From JBCCIM01 sp965263205 (GTDB lineage Bacteria; Bacteroidota; Rhodothermia; Rhodothermales; JAHQVL01), in assembly GCA_965263205.1 (NCBI GenBank), contig CBDHHF010000025.1, forward strand, positions 186,001 to 250,000: a stretch of DNA of 64,000 nt, read 5' to 3'. The position numbers and the translations under genes are program-made. A model generated the notes under the pieces. The model did not search any database, was not told where the DNA came from, and saw only the letters and a list, made by a program, of their open reading frames with translations. Below are positions 17,147-27,759 of this stretch, in pieces (position 1 is the stretch's first letter; every line of letters starts with the position of its first letter).

Positions 17147-20100
17147 CTACTTAATAACGTGCATGATGCGCGTGAATACTTCTTCGTTTGCTGACATCCG
17201 GTAGATGTACGCACCACTGGCCAGCCGGCTGGCATCGAGCACTACCTTGTGGCGTCCCGCAGGATAATCCTGATCTACAGCATTCATTACCTGCCGGCCC
17301 AGCATATCGAATACCTGCAAAGAAACTGTAGCCGGCTCTGGCAACCCGAATCCAATGGTCGTCGACGGATTGAACGGATTCGGATAATTCTGATCCAGCG
17401 AATACACGGCTGGTATCAAGCCATCCGATTCAATATTTGTTGGCTGTCCTTTGCCAAACGCAATCTCCTCAACACGGAATGCAACCGGCATCGGATCACT
17501 ACCTTCTGCATCAAAAGAAAAGCTAATCGCAGAGGTCGATTGCCCCTGGAATCCAGGCTGACCATTTCGCTTGGAAAAGTCCTCAAACCCAATGTTGTAC
17601 GTCTTCGGCGTGGCCTCCAACTCGATATCCTTCGTAAAGAAGTCGCCAACCGCATTGGCTTCTTCCAATCGAAGCCGTACTGTACCCGAGCCAGAAGCTG
17701 TGAAGCTAATGTAGTTGAACGTACTCAAGTCGATGGCGCGCCCACCGGGCCGGAAATGCCGGAATACCACGAGGCTATCTGCAACCGTGCCGGACAATGC
17801 TACACCGCGTTCGATCACAAATCGACCGTCGCTTGGGTTGTAATCCGGCTGTTCGAGGATTTCAAACACATCGATGCTGGTATCTTCCTGCTCGTCTTCA
17901 ATTTTGCCCCAGGGCCCATCTGCGATGTAGATCTGATCGACATTGGAATTGGCGTCATTGGTGACCGTAAGCAAGGCATCAAACAGCAGTCCCGACGGAA
18001 GGACAACTTCAACTTCTGCGTCATCGGACGTACTGCTTGAGACAGGAATTACGCGCTCAAAAACAGATTTTTCACCACCTTCCGTGCTGGTAACTTCGCC
18101 TTTGAAAACAAACTCAGAAACGCCGGCATCCTTTTTCAACTGGAAAACAAGGCTGCCCGCCTGGTAGCTGCCTCGCTGTACATAGACATCCGGAATCTGC
18201 GGGATATCATCTTCACGGCTCACAAACCCGATGCTGCCAACTGCCTCCATGTTGGTCAAAATGTCTTCAACCAGCGAAATAGTATACTGTGGATTGTAAG
18301 ACCATACCTGAAAGTTGAGAATCTCACCGGTCACACTTGCCTGTGTATGGTATGCATCACGTACAAACCGGCTATCAACCAGGTAATTGCTCCCTTGTCG
18401 GTAACCTACAAAGTTAATGGCATAGTCTACTTCACCGTTGTCATGCTCAAGCACGGATAACACAAAAGGATGTCCCTTGATCGAAATCAGTGAAACGGAC
18501 TCCAGTGAAGCGCCTTTGAGGCGGTCACAAATGTTTTTGGTGTGATCGTAGAGCTCATCTACGGGCGAGGTGGTTGCAAATAGTGCAGCAAGCCGCGCTC
18601 CTTGATCGACGTAGTCTACAGCCAATACACTGGTAGCATTGGTAATACCGTACAAGTCTTGTGGCGTGGTCACGAGGCCATCAGAGTTTCCTGGCCCTTC
18701 CACGGGCACAAGGTCGAGTACATCCTGTGCATTTAATCCGCCGGCACCATCTACCGCATCTGCACCCGCAACGCGAAATAGAGGGGACGTACGGGTTTTG
18801 CTGAGCGCCTGCATCCAGCTTACGTGCTGCGTGCGATAATTTCTTTGTGAGACGAGGGAGGCCAAATCGCCATTCGACTCAAGTCCGGCTTCTTCGCCTG
18901 TGCTCGTTGCAATACGCAACGGCGGCAATTGCGCAAACCCATACACAAGTTGCCCAAGCCTGGTCCGTCCTGCCACACTCACATCACCTTTGTACGGCCC
19001 TGTAGATGTCGTTGGAGTAACGGTTACGCGCACCTTGATGCGTGCCGAAGCACCCACAGCCAATGCAGCTTCGTTTTCGACCAACAATTGCGTGTCACCC
19101 ATGCCATCGTACGCCTGATTCACGGGCAATGTAGCATCCGATGCTGTCCACACGCTCTCAACAGCAACATCTGCCCCCGGGAAGATCTCCATCAGATTGA
19201 AGGCAAAGTCGAGCGAGTCGAGTTTCACCGCGCCTGTGTTTTCCAGCTTGAACGAAAGCAGTGCATCAAATCGCGTGGTATCGCCAGCGATATCTTCCAC
19301 AAACGCATAGACGCGAAGCGATGGGCGGAATGCCACATCAACCAGTGTAGGTGCATCTTCGCCCGCGTCTGCTGAATTACCGTTGCCATTCGGATCAGGA
19401 TCCGTTCCGTCGTTAGACAAATCGTTGACCACATTGCCGGCAGGATCTTTGGCCGTTGCCGTAGCCTGTGTTGTAAACACATCCACGCCATCATTTTGCG
19501 CTGAAGGATCGGGTGTGACCTGTACTACATAGGTCAGGACGATGTCTTCACCCGGCGGCAGATCGGGCAGATTGTCCTCGAGAAGATTGGGTTGCGAAAT
19601 GCCATCATAATTTGCCGCCGGCGTATACTGATCGCCGTCCACAACAGCGATGTATTGCACATCAAGTGTCGCACCAGGGAACGCATCAGCTAGCGGGTCA
19701 GCAATCTGCACATCTTGCAACAACACGTCGCCTACATTGCGAAGTGTAACCGAGAATGAAGCTTCAAAGCCGTCAGGAGTATCGACAACTTCGTTCAAGA
19801 TTTTGGCAACGCCAATGGCCGGCGCCGCGGTGACATCAAGGATCGTTGGACTGTTCTCAGCGGCTTCATTTGGAATCCCGTTACCGTTGCCATCAATCAC
19901 AAGACCGTCAGCTGACACATCGGTTGTATTGCCTCCATTGGGACCGGTAGCTGAAGCAAGCGCCGAGAGCGAGAAAGGCCCAACCGCGTCAATGGGTAAC
20001 ACCGAAAGATCCATGTAGATACGGGCCGTGTCGCCAGGGGCCATGCGATTATTAGCAGCAAGCAGCGCTGTGTTTTCTGTGCCATCAAATGTATCACTTA

Positions 20101-23100
20101 CGGTAAGCGGCCCCAACGCGCTTGTATTGAGCACTTCAAATGAAGCGCCGGCAAACGTCTGCGCCAGATCGGCCGTGACACGCACATCGTCCAGTGGCAC
20201 ATCGCCCAGGTTTTCTACGCGGATCACGTACCGGCTCGTAAATCCTTTTAAGTTGCCTTTAGCCGGCAGTGCTGCCATCGACACACCAATAACAGGACGT
20301 TCTGTCAGGGCCAGTACCCCCGGCTCGTTTTCCCCTTCCTCCGTTGGATCACCGTTGTTATTTGGATCGGGATCCAGCCCGCTCGTGCTCACATCTTGCA
20401 GAGTGGTCCCAAACGGCGTATGCCCTGCACCTGCGCCCTGCAGTGCGTAAGGACCAAAATTATCGACAGGAATCACCTCAAGCTCAACTTCCACGGTGGC
20501 CCGCTCGCCAACCCCAAGGGTTGCACCCGTCGGTGCCAGCAGTTGCTGGTACTGCCCCCCATCAAACAAGGGGTTTGCCTCAAAAGGTGCCACCGGTGTC
20601 ACCCGAACAACGCGATAAACCGTGCCGACCAGTGCTGTTTCAAGATCCTGTTCGAGTTGCAGGTCGGCAAGCGGTACATCGCCCAGGTTTTCAGCAACCA
20701 TTGTATAGACCAACCGAAACGTGTTCAGATCTCCCGTCGTTGCCGCAAGCCCAAGCGCTACACCGAGGTGCCCGGTTGGCGCAAATGCCGTGATTGTAGG
20801 ATCATTCTCCCCCGGCTCATTGGCGTTGCCATCGTTGTCGGCATCGACAACCGTACCGTTGTCCGACGTATCAGAGGTTGTTGTACCCGCCGGCGTATCG
20901 GCGTAAGCGATGACCGAGTTACTGAAAGGTCCAAAGTAAGAGACGGGCTCTACGTCTACCGTAAAATTGATTTTGGCAGATGCATTAGGCGCCAGTGTAT
21001 TCCCAAAACGGGTCAACAGGTTCTTGTCGTTTACCCCGTCAAAATCAGGATTCACAGACAAAGGTTGCGTGGCGGTAAGGCTAGAGACCGTGAAGTTGGT
21101 ACCTTCAAATGCACGCGCGAGGTCTTCAAGCACCTGGATGCTGTTCAGCGGCGTATCGCCCAGGTTGCGTACCTCAATGTCGTAGTACATCCCAAACCCA
21201 CCAAGATCGCCTGTGACCTGCGTTGCAAACAGCGATACACCAATGGCCGGCTTCCCTTCAAAAGCAATAACCGTCACATCTTCTTCGCCCGGATCATTGG
21301 CGCGCCCATTGCCATTGGCGTCGGTCTCTTCTCCGTCATCCGACAGGTCAAACACCGCGCCGCCATCGGGTCCTTCCGCTGTAACGCGTGCAATGTGATT
21401 AAAGAAACCGAGGCTAAAGGCCGGCGAAGCAGCCAGTGAGAATGTCAGGGTGGCGCGCTCGCCAACACCAAGCTTACTTGTAGCAGCGTCCAACATATCG
21501 TCAACCGCCTGCCCATCAAAAGCGGCGTTTACAGCAAGTGGACCACTAATTTCTAAATTCGAAATTGTCGTATTCCCGGGTCCAAACAGGCCGCCCAGAT
21601 CATTGATGATCTGCACATTTTGAAGCGGCACGTTACCCAGGTTTTCGACCATGAGGGTGTAATCTGCTGTAAATGAAGCAGACGTGCCTACAATGTTGTC
21701 TACCTTCATGGCTAACCCAACCGACGAACGCGTATTAATGCTGATAACCGACGGATCGTCTTCTTCCGTGCCGTCAGCCAGGCCGTCCTTGTTGGGATCC
21801 GGGATCAGACCGTCATCAGAAATGTCTTCCACAACGGCCCCGGTCAGGCCTTCGGCGTATCCATTTGCATTGCCCGTGTAGGGTCCAAGATTTACAAATG
21901 GAGTGACGTCAACGACATAGGTAATAGCCCCCTGCTCACCAACACCCAAAACACTTTGTGTTGACTCAAGCAAGTTGGTATCCAGATCGCCGTCATACGA
22001 AGGATTGATTACAAGCGGCAACGACGCATCTGCAGCAACAACCCGGAAGTCTGTCCCCTGAAAACGAGCAGTCAGGTTTTCTACTACCTGGACACTGCTG
22101 AGGGGTGTATTCCCAAGGTTCTCCACAAGCACATCAAACTGAGCCTTAAAACCAGCCGGATCATCTGTGATTAGCGTGACTTGCTGTGCCAGGCCAAGCG
22201 AAGGTTCTGGTCCCACGTAAACCGCAATCGCTTGGGTGTCATCTTCTGCCGGCTGATTGGGTAGGCGTTCATCAAAGTTGTTGGGTGTGGAATCAGGATC
22301 ATCTCCGGCGTGCGCAATCACTTCGGCAAAGAGCGTGTAGGCACCACGCGATGGGGCCATCAACGTAAGTGCCAGCGAGGCTTCACTACCATTGGGCAAC
22401 TGATCGATAAACCAGGTCCGTTCACCCTCAGAAAAATTCCCAACGGGTGCATCAGCCATTTGCACCTGAAATGCTTCAGGCATATTGATTCGTACCCGGA
22501 CGCCTTGTGCATCATCCGGCCCATCATTGGCCACGCTAATGGTATGGACAAACGCCTGGTTGTCTGCCGGCACCTGCGTATCCAGTGCAACGGCTAACCG
22601 CAGGTCATTAATTCTTGGAAACAGCGGCGCAGTTAGATACGCTGGTTCGGATGCGAGGTAGGTCCAGGTATCAACACCTACAGCATCACCAAACTCATCA
22701 GTAAATGCATGCGCTCCTGCCCGACTGTCGGCACCACCCAGGCCATTTGCAGGCTGTGGGGCACCTGCCCGATCCGCGAGCGTTCCGTCGTTGTAATACA
22801 CGGCAAAAGCGGGCGCATCTGGGCCATTTTGGCGCTCGATGATGATACCCTGCGCCTGATTTTCAAAATCCAATGCAGGCAGATGCACTTCGCCAGCCAG
22901 CGCAACAACCCGCGCCTTGTACCCGCCAGCAATGCCGGCTACAGCGAACCCACGGGTATCATTACCATCCCAGGGTACAATGTTTTCACCGGCACGTGCC
23001 AGACCTGCAATGTATGTATCGTCTTGATCGCCCCAAATACCATTTTGATTCAAGTCAATCGTCAACAGGTACCGTGCAGCAGCAGATGCCTGAAATGAAA

Positions 23101-24172
23101 AACTTCCGTTTTTGCCCACGCTACCGGTGTAGGTAAGCCCCTCAAACGAAGGCGGTGTAACCATCGGATTTGCCAACCATACCGGCGTATCGCCATGCAT
23201 GGCGGCAACAGGCAAGTCGTCAGCAGGCGCGACAAAAAAGAGTTTGTGTGTTGTAGCCTGGTCGGTATCCGGTGCTGAAGGATCGTGCAGCATCACGCCA
23301 TCAGGCAGGCCGGCATTCGACGTATTTAGCGGATCCAGGGCGATTGACTTGTAGAGGGGCGCACCGCCGTCAGTCTGTTGAAAGCCGGCCGAGTTCGCAA
23401 ACAAAAGCAAGGTATGACCGCTGATGTTATTCAGGTCCAATCGGTATTGGTAGCCATCCCGCGTGCGGGCGTAAAGTGTAGAGGCAATCGATGCATCCGC
23501 ACTACCCAGGTTCAAGGGAATATGATGCGCAAATACGCGGCCCGGCACAACGTTAGTATCCACGTCGCGGACAGTAATATCCCATGCCGCAATGGTGTAT
23601 ACGTCTGGCGCTTGCCGCCATGAAGCATCAGCCGGCAGTGGTGAAGAAAATGACCAACTGTCGGGTGCCGGCCCAATGAACGTAACTTCCCAAAGGCCTT
23701 CCGCATCAGCATCGGCCGTTAGCTCACAGGCTACATAGCCGCCAGCATTCGGACTGGGACCCGCTTTTTCTTCATCGATCGAGCGGATGACACCCCAGTT
23801 ATCGTCGGCACCTTCGGGCTTCAGCGCAAGGCATGAGCCGGCGGCGCCATCCGGGCGCGCATACAGTATGTCGCCTTCATACATCCCAAACGCACTCGAC
23901 CCCAATTGCAGGGTCTCACCTGCGCGCAGGTATACGTAAAATTTGTTCATCCGGCTGATGCCGGCCAGCGTACGGGCGTGACCACCTTCGAGAAATGGGC
24001 GGTATCCACCATCCCTGATGAGATCTTTACTCCCATCAGCCCGGCTGGGTTGAATAAGAATCATTGGCAAGATGAGCAAGCCAATGCATGTTGCACGGAA
24101 ATAGACGTGGCACCGTAAAAGCCAATACAGTGCTTCCATGCAACGAATACCAATGCGCTGCATTCCAGACAT
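17147..24172 (-). CDS. Giant secreted repeat protein with C-terminal sorting domain
   Basis: 2341 residues. An N-terminal hydrophobic segment (about 28-42, ending near 'SRADG') acts as a signal sequence; ATG at 24137-24139 is an alternative start. Residues ~520-650 resemble a DUF11-type beta-sandwich. From ~655 to ~1760 there are seven tandem repeats of ~155 residues, each opening with a motif like 'IGVSMAA', containing 'ENLGDVPLxDVQ' and closing in an Asp/Asn-rich loop such as 'DPDPNGNGNSADAGE', which resembles a calcium-binding turn. The seventh repeat is degenerate. A non-repeat domain (~1780-2100) and a carbohydrate-binding-like sandwich follow, then a T9SS-type sorting domain ('LDQNYPNPFNPST', 'GAYIYRM'). 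Probably a long surface or released structural/adhesive protein; the ligand is unknown. A 374-nt leader precedes it. Confidence 0.88.
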   Translation of the reverse strand: MSGMQRIGIRCMEALYWLLRCHVYFRATCIGLLILPMILIQPSRADGSKDLIRDGGYRPFLEGGHARTLAGISRMNKFYVYLRAGETLQLGSSAFGMYEGDILYARPDGAAGSCLALKPEGADDNWGVIRSIDEEKAGPSPNAGGYVACELTADADAEGLWEVTFIGPAPDSWSFSSPLPADASWRQAPDVYTIAAWDITVRDVDTNVVPGRVFAHHIPLNLGSADASIASTLYARTRDGYQYRLDLNNISGHTLLLFANSAGFQQTDGGAPLYKSIALDPLNTSNAGLPDGVMLHDPSAPDTDQATTHKLFFVAPADDLPVAAMHGDTPVWLANPMVTPPSFEGLTYTGSVGKNGSFSFQASAAARYLLTIDLNQNGIWGDQDDTYIAGLARAGENIVPWDGNDTRGFAVAGIAGGYKARVVALAGEVHLPALDFENQAQGIIIERQNGPDAPAFAVYYNDGTLADRAGAPQPANGLGGADSRAGAHAFTDEFGDAVGVDTWTYLASEPAYLTAPLFPRINDLRLAVALDTQVPADNQAFVHTISVANDGPDDAQGVRVRINMPEAFQVQMADAPVGNFSEGERTWFIDQLPNGSEASLALTLMAPSRGAYTLFAEVIAHAGDDPDSTPNNFDERLPNQPAEDDTQAIAVYVGPEPSLGLAQQVTLITDDPAGFKAQFDVLVENLGNTPLSSVQVVENLTARFQGTDFRVVAADASLPLVINPSYDGDLDTNLLESTQSVLGVGEQGAITYVVDVTPFVNLGPYTGNANGYAEGLTGAVVEDISDDGLIPDPNKDGLADGTEEDDPSVISINTRSSVGLAMKVDNIVGTSASFTADYTLMVENLGNVPLQNVQIINDLGGLFGPGNTTISNLEISGPLAVNAAFDGQAVDDMLDAATSKLGVGERATLTFSLAASPAFSLGFFNHIARVTAEGPDGGAVFDLSDDGEETDANGNGRANDPGEEDVTVIAFEGKPAIGVSLFATQVTGDLGGFGMYYDIEVRNLGDTPLNSIQVLEDLARAFEGTNFTVSSLTATQPLSVNPDFDGVNDKNLLTRFGNTLAPNASAKINFTVDVEPVSYFGPFSNSVIAYADTPAGTTTSDTSDNGTVVDADNDGNANEPGENDPTITAFAPTGHLGVALGLAATTGDLNTFRLVYTMVAENLGDVPLADLQLEQDLETALVGTVYRVVRVTPVAPFEANPLFDGGQYQQLLAPTGATLGVGERATVEVELEVIPVDNFGPYALQGAGAGHTPFGTTLQDVSTSGLDPDPNNNGDPTEEGENEPGVLALTERPVIGVSMAALPAKGNLKGFTSRYVIRVENLGDVPLDDVRVTADLAQTFAGASFEVLNTSALGPLTVSDTFDGTENTALLAANNRMAPGDTARIYMDLSVLPIDAVGPFSLSALASATGPNGGNTTDVSADGLVIDGNGNGIPNEAAENSPTILDVTAAPAIGVAKILNEVVDTPDGFEASFSVTLRNVGDVLLQDVQIADPLADAFPGATLDVQYIAVVDGDQYTPAANYDGISQPNLLEDNLPDLPPGEDIVLTYVVQVTPDPSAQNDGVDVFTTQATATAKDPAGNVVNDLSNDGTDPDPNGNGNSADAGEDAPTLVDVAFRPSLRVYAFVEDIAGDTTRFDALLSFKLENTGAVKLDSLDFAFNLMEIFPGADVAVESVWTASDATLPVNQAYDGMGDTQLLVENEAALAVGASARIKVRVTVTPTTSTGPYKGDVSVAGRTRLGQLVYGFAQLPPLRIATSTGEEAGLESNGDLASLVSQRNYRTQHVSWMQALSKTRTSPLFRVAGADAVDGAGGLNAQDVLDLVPVEGPGNSDGLVTTPQDLYGITNATSVLAVDYVDQGARLAALFATTSPVDELYDHTKNICDRLKGASLESVSLISIKGHPFVLSVLEHDNGEVDYAINFVGYRQGSNYLVDSRFVRDAYHTQASVTGEILNFQVWSYNPQYTISLVEDILTNMEAVGSIGFVSREDDIPQIPDVYVQRGSYQAGSLVFQLKKDAGVSEFVFKGEVTSTEGGEKSVFERVIPVSSSTSDDAEVEVVLPSGLLFDALLTVTNDANSNVDQIYIADGPWGKIEDEQEDTSIDVFEILEQPDYNPSDGRFVIERGVALSGTVADSLVVFRHFRPGGRAIDLSTFNYISFTASGSGTVRLRLEEANAVGDFFTKDIELEATPKTYNIGFEDFSKRNGQPGFQGQSTSAISFSFDAEGSDPMPVAFRVEEIAFGKGQPTNIESDGLIPAVYSLDQNYPNPFNPSTTIGFGLPEPATVSLQVFDMLGRQVMNAVDQDYPAGRHKVVLDASRLASGAYIYRMSANEEVFTRIMHVIK

Positions 24173-24545
24173 AGATTACGATTGGATGCCAGGGTGCCAG
24201 AGAAGAATAGCCCTGTATCCTTAACTTGAGGGGTTAGAAGAACGAGCGTTAGCTACGCTTGAGCAAGGTCGAACCGTTCGAGCCAGCCGGACAGGATTGT
24301 TGAGCATGCAACCCTGTGACAAACCAGCGAAAACGCGACAGAACGTAAGCGATAGTATCCGTGTCTTTCCGCCTGCCACCAGGAGTCTTACCCGCAGATG
24401 TGCCGAGGAGGGCAAATAGTTAAGCACAGACACGATACGTGTTTACCGAACAAGTCGGGACAGATCAAAATCCACAACGGTATTCAGTATAACCTACTAC
24501 AACAGGCGCACATAGGGGTGCGCTAAAAGCAACGTCGCTCTGATA
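24173..24545. other. Leader region of the giant protein gene
   Basis: This 373-bp stretch lies between the gcvP terminator and the giant gene and would be its 5' leader. It holds small palindromes (for example CGAACCGTTCG at 24269-24279 and the AGCG/CGCT repeat at 24245-24259) but no recognised riboswitch core. A 70-codon open frame inside it looks non-coding. Confidence 0.4.
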
Positions 24546-24546
24546 G

Positions 24547-24575
24547 AAAAAGGTCTCATTTGAAATGAAAGACCT
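24547..24575 (-). terminator. Rho-independent terminator of gcvP
   Basis: On the minus strand AGGTCTTTCATTT pairs with AAATGAGACCT (plus coordinates 24551-24561 with 24563-24575), followed by TTTTT. It sits 120 bp past the gcvP stop and before the giant gene's leader. Confidence 0.75.
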
Positions 24576-24696
24576 CTCACACTCAGGCAATCGGACATTG
24601 TTTCTGTTACTGAACTTGGTTCGTCACAATTGTTAAGCAATCCGTGAAAAGAGGGGCTGCCTTGACGATAAAATCACAAAAACAATGCGCCGGCCG

Positions 24697-27573
24697 TTAC
24701 ACTTCAGCGTAGGCCTCGATTGGAGGGCATGTACAGATGAGATTGCGATCGCCGTGGGCATCGTTCAAACGGCGCACTGACGGCCAGAATTTATGAGACC
24801 TGGTCCATGGCAACGGGAAGGCTGCTTTCTCCCGGGCATAAGGCATTTCCCAGTTATCGGCAACAACCATCGCCGCCGTGTGTGGCGCTTGTTTGAGCAC
24901 ATTGAGCGTTGCATCGACCACGCCAAGCTCCACTTCCTGGATTTCGCTTCTGATCGATATCATTGCATCGCAAAAACGATCAAGCTCAGCTTTTGATTCG
25001 CTCTCAGTAGGCTCAATCATCATGGTACCCACAACAGGCCAGGACATGGTTGGTGCATGGTAACCATAGTCCATCAACCGCTTCGCCACGTCCTGTTCAG
25101 AGATACCCGTCGCCTGCCGATATGGGCGGAGGTCCATGATGAACTCGTGGGCAACAAACCCTTTTTCGCCACGATACAAAATCGGGAAATGTCCTTCGAT
25201 CCGACGAGCGATGTAGTTGGCATTCAGAATGGCCACTTGCGAGGCTTCCCGGAGTCCATCAGCGCCCATCATGGCAATGTAAGCCCAGGAGATGAGTAGA
25301 ATACTGGCGCTACCAAAAGGTGCAGCAGATACCGCACCAATGGCCTGTCCACCGCCGGTTGGTACAACGACGTGACCCGGCAAAAAGGGTGCAAGGTGAT
25401 CATTCACACAAATAGGACCCATGCCGGGACCGCCGCCACCGTGGGGAATACTGAACGTTTTGTGCAAGTTCAGGTGGCACACATCAGCGCCGTAATCTCC
25501 TGGCCGGCAGAGACCAACCTGGGCGTTCATGTTTGCGCCATCGAGGTATACCATGCCACCATTCTCATGAATGATCTGGCAGATTTCACGAATGCCTTCT
25601 TCAAATACGCCGTGCGTCGACGGGTAGGTAACCATGACTGCAGCAAGCGTCTCCGCGTGTTCGGTTGCCTTTGCACGCAGATCTTCGATGTCGATATTCC
25701 CCGCATCGTCGCATCCAACTATTACGACCTTCATGCCGGCCATGATGGCACTCGCTGGGTTTGTGCCATGTGCCGACTGGGGCACAATGCAGACATTGCG
25801 ATGGTGGTCGTTGCGGCTTTCGTGGTATGCACGGATGGTCAGCAGCCCGGTATACTCCCCCGAAGCACCTGAATTAGGCTGCAAGGATACTGCTGTGAAT
25901 CCAGTTATTTCAGCGAGCCAGTTTTCCAGCTCTTCGATGACCACTTTGTACCCCTTGGTTTGCGTAGACGGCGCAAAGGGATGAATGCGATTGAAGCCGG
26001 CCATCGTGACGGGCATCAGCTCAGCCGCAGCATTCAATTTCATTGTGCACGATCCTAATGGGATCATGCTTGTTGTCAGCGACAGATCGAGCGAAGCAAG
26101 GTGATGGATATAACGCATCAACTCGCTTTCTGAATGGTAGCTATTAAACACAGGATGCTCCATGAACGCCGAACGACGTGCGAGCGGCCCTTCGTACCCG
26201 GCAGAAAGCGACGCTGCAATTTCAACGGCGTCTGCTTCAACCGAAGCCTCAAGGTCAAAAATTGCAAACAGCGTATCCAGATCGTCTACGGTGACGGTTT
26301 CATCGAGCGAAATGCCCACCGTACCATCACGGAAAACGCGGAGGTTAACGCGATTGTGCTCGGCAGCGATGAGCACACGATCCAGTGTGTCATCGTCCAG
26401 CTCTACCCGGAGTGTATCGAAGAAGTGTTCGTGGCGCAGTGTGTACCCGAGCATTTGCAGGCCTTTTGCCAGTACCCGGGTTGCGTTATGAACCCGCGCG
26501 GCAATTTGTTTAATGCCTTCCGGGCCATGGTACACGGCATACATGCTCGCCATGACAGCAAGCAGTACCTGTGCGGTACAAATGTTTGAAGTTGCCTTAT
26601 CACGGCGAATATGCTGTTCACGCGTCTGCAATGCCATACGAAGCGCCGGCTGTCCATCGGCATCGATTGATACACCAATGATACGGCCCGGCACCTGACG
26701 CTTGTACTTTTCGCGCGTGGCGAAGAACGCAGCGTGAGGACCGCCATACCCCAACGGGACACCAAAACGTTGTGAGTTGCCAACCACTGTATCCGCCCCG
26801 AATTCGCCCGGTGGTGTCAGCAGCGCCAGACTAAGCAGATCAGCTGCAACAACTACGTACGCATCGTTCGCATGCGCCGCGTCACAAAAGGCAGCATAGT
26901 CGACCACTTCACCGTCTGTTGCCGGATACTGCAGCAGGGCACCAAAGACATCTTCTTCAAACGCATACGCAGCAAAATCGCCTACGCGCACCTCGATGCC
27001 CAGCGGCTCGGCTCTGGTTGCAACAACATCAATCGTTTGGGGGTGGCAACGCGCATCAATGAAGAACGCCTTTTTACCTGAGCGGCGCGAGAGCCGGCTA
27101 AACATCATCATCGCCTCGGCAGCCGCTGTGCCTTCGTCAAGCAGCGACGAGTTGGCTATCTCCATGCCCGTCAGGTCGATAATCATGGTCTGAAAGTTCA
27201 GTAGCGCCTCCAGTCTTCCCTGCGAAATCTCGGCCTGATACGGCGTGTACTGGGTATACCAGGCAGGATTTTCGAGCACATTGCGCTGCACTGCCGGCGG
27301 GGTTACCGTATCGTGGTACCCCATACCAATAAAGGAGCGGTAAACTTCATTCTGCCCGGCAAGCTCCTGCACGCGCTGCAACAATTCGTACTCCGACAGG
27401 GCCGGCGGCAAGTTAAGTGCCTCTTCTCTCAAGATAGAAGCCGGCACCGTTGCCTGCGCAAGTTCATCGAGTGAGGCTACACCGACGAGTTCCAGCATTT
27501 TTTGTACATCTTCGCTGGAAGAACCATTATGACGACGAGTAAATTTATCGGTAAATGACAGATCTATGGCCAT
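24697..27573 (-). CDS. gcvP: Glycine dehydrogenase (decarboxylating), P-protein
   Basis: 958 residues, the fused single-chain form of the glycine cleavage P-protein, which decarboxylates glycine with PLP and passes the aminomethyl group to the H-protein lipoyl arm. The PLP lysine is Lys705 in 'LHKTFSIPHGGGGPGMGP'; the N-terminal half carries the usual 'FIGMGYHDTVTPP' and 'EISQGRLEALLNFQT'. Full length, no gaps. The partners gcvT and gcvH are not adjacent. No glycine riboswitch is visible in the 186-bp gap upstream; rnc lies just upstream on the same strand. Confidence 0.97.
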   Translation of the reverse strand: MAIDLSFTDKFTRRHNGSSSEDVQKMLELVGVASLDELAQATVPASILREEALNLPPALSEYELLQRVQELAGQNEVYRSFIGMGYHDTVTPPAVQRNVLENPAWYTQYTPYQAEISQGRLEALLNFQTMIIDLTGMEIANSSLLDEGTAAAEAMMMFSRLSRRSGKKAFFIDARCHPQTIDVVATRAEPLGIEVRVGDFAAYAFEEDVFGALLQYPATDGEVVDYAAFCDAAHANDAYVVVAADLLSLALLTPPGEFGADTVVGNSQRFGVPLGYGGPHAAFFATREKYKRQVPGRIIGVSIDADGQPALRMALQTREQHIRRDKATSNICTAQVLLAVMASMYAVYHGPEGIKQIAARVHNATRVLAKGLQMLGYTLRHEHFFDTLRVELDDDTLDRVLIAAEHNRVNLRVFRDGTVGISLDETVTVDDLDTLFAIFDLEASVEADAVEIAASLSAGYEGPLARRSAFMEHPVFNSYHSESELMRYIHHLASLDLSLTTSMIPLGSCTMKLNAAAELMPVTMAGFNRIHPFAPSTQTKGYKVVIEELENWLAEITGFTAVSLQPNSGASGEYTGLLTIRAYHESRNDHHRNVCIVPQSAHGTNPASAIMAGMKVVIVGCDDAGNIDIEDLRAKATEHAETLAAVMVTYPSTHGVFEEGIREICQIIHENGGMVYLDGANMNAQVGLCRPGDYGADVCHLNLHKTFSIPHGGGGPGMGPICVNDHLAPFLPGHVVVPTGGGQAIGAVSAAPFGSASILLISWAYIAMMGADGLREASQVAILNANYIARRIEGHFPILYRGEKGFVAHEFIMDLRPYRQATGISEQDVAKRLMDYGYHAPTMSWPVVGTMMIEPTESESKAELDRFCDAMISIRSEIQEVELGVVDATLNVLKQAPHTAAMVVADNWEMPYAREKAAFPLPWTRSHKFWPSVRRLNDAHGDRNLICTCPPIEAYAEV

Positions 27574-27759
27574 GCCCTTGTACGGTTTTCGGTAGGTAAA
27601 TGAGGCGTGGTGGGAAGCGCTTCGAATATGCCCCTAGTAGACCAGAATATACAGGAAGTTTCCAAGGCAAGCTACCACCTTATTTTCTTCACGAAAGATG
27701 GTTAAAGCTGCAAGAGCGTTGGACAACCAGGCACAGAATAGTGCAACAAGAACGGTGGG

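Noticed and set aside
24221..24433. 70-codon minus-strand frame between gcvP and the giant gene
   Set aside because: Ser/Arg/Leu-rich composition without motif or signal, and it lies wholly within the leader; most likely non-coding.
27574..27759. Glycine riboswitch ahead of gcvP
   Set aside because: The gap is too short for the tandem aptamer and lacks the conserved GGA..ACTGGAG-type blocks.
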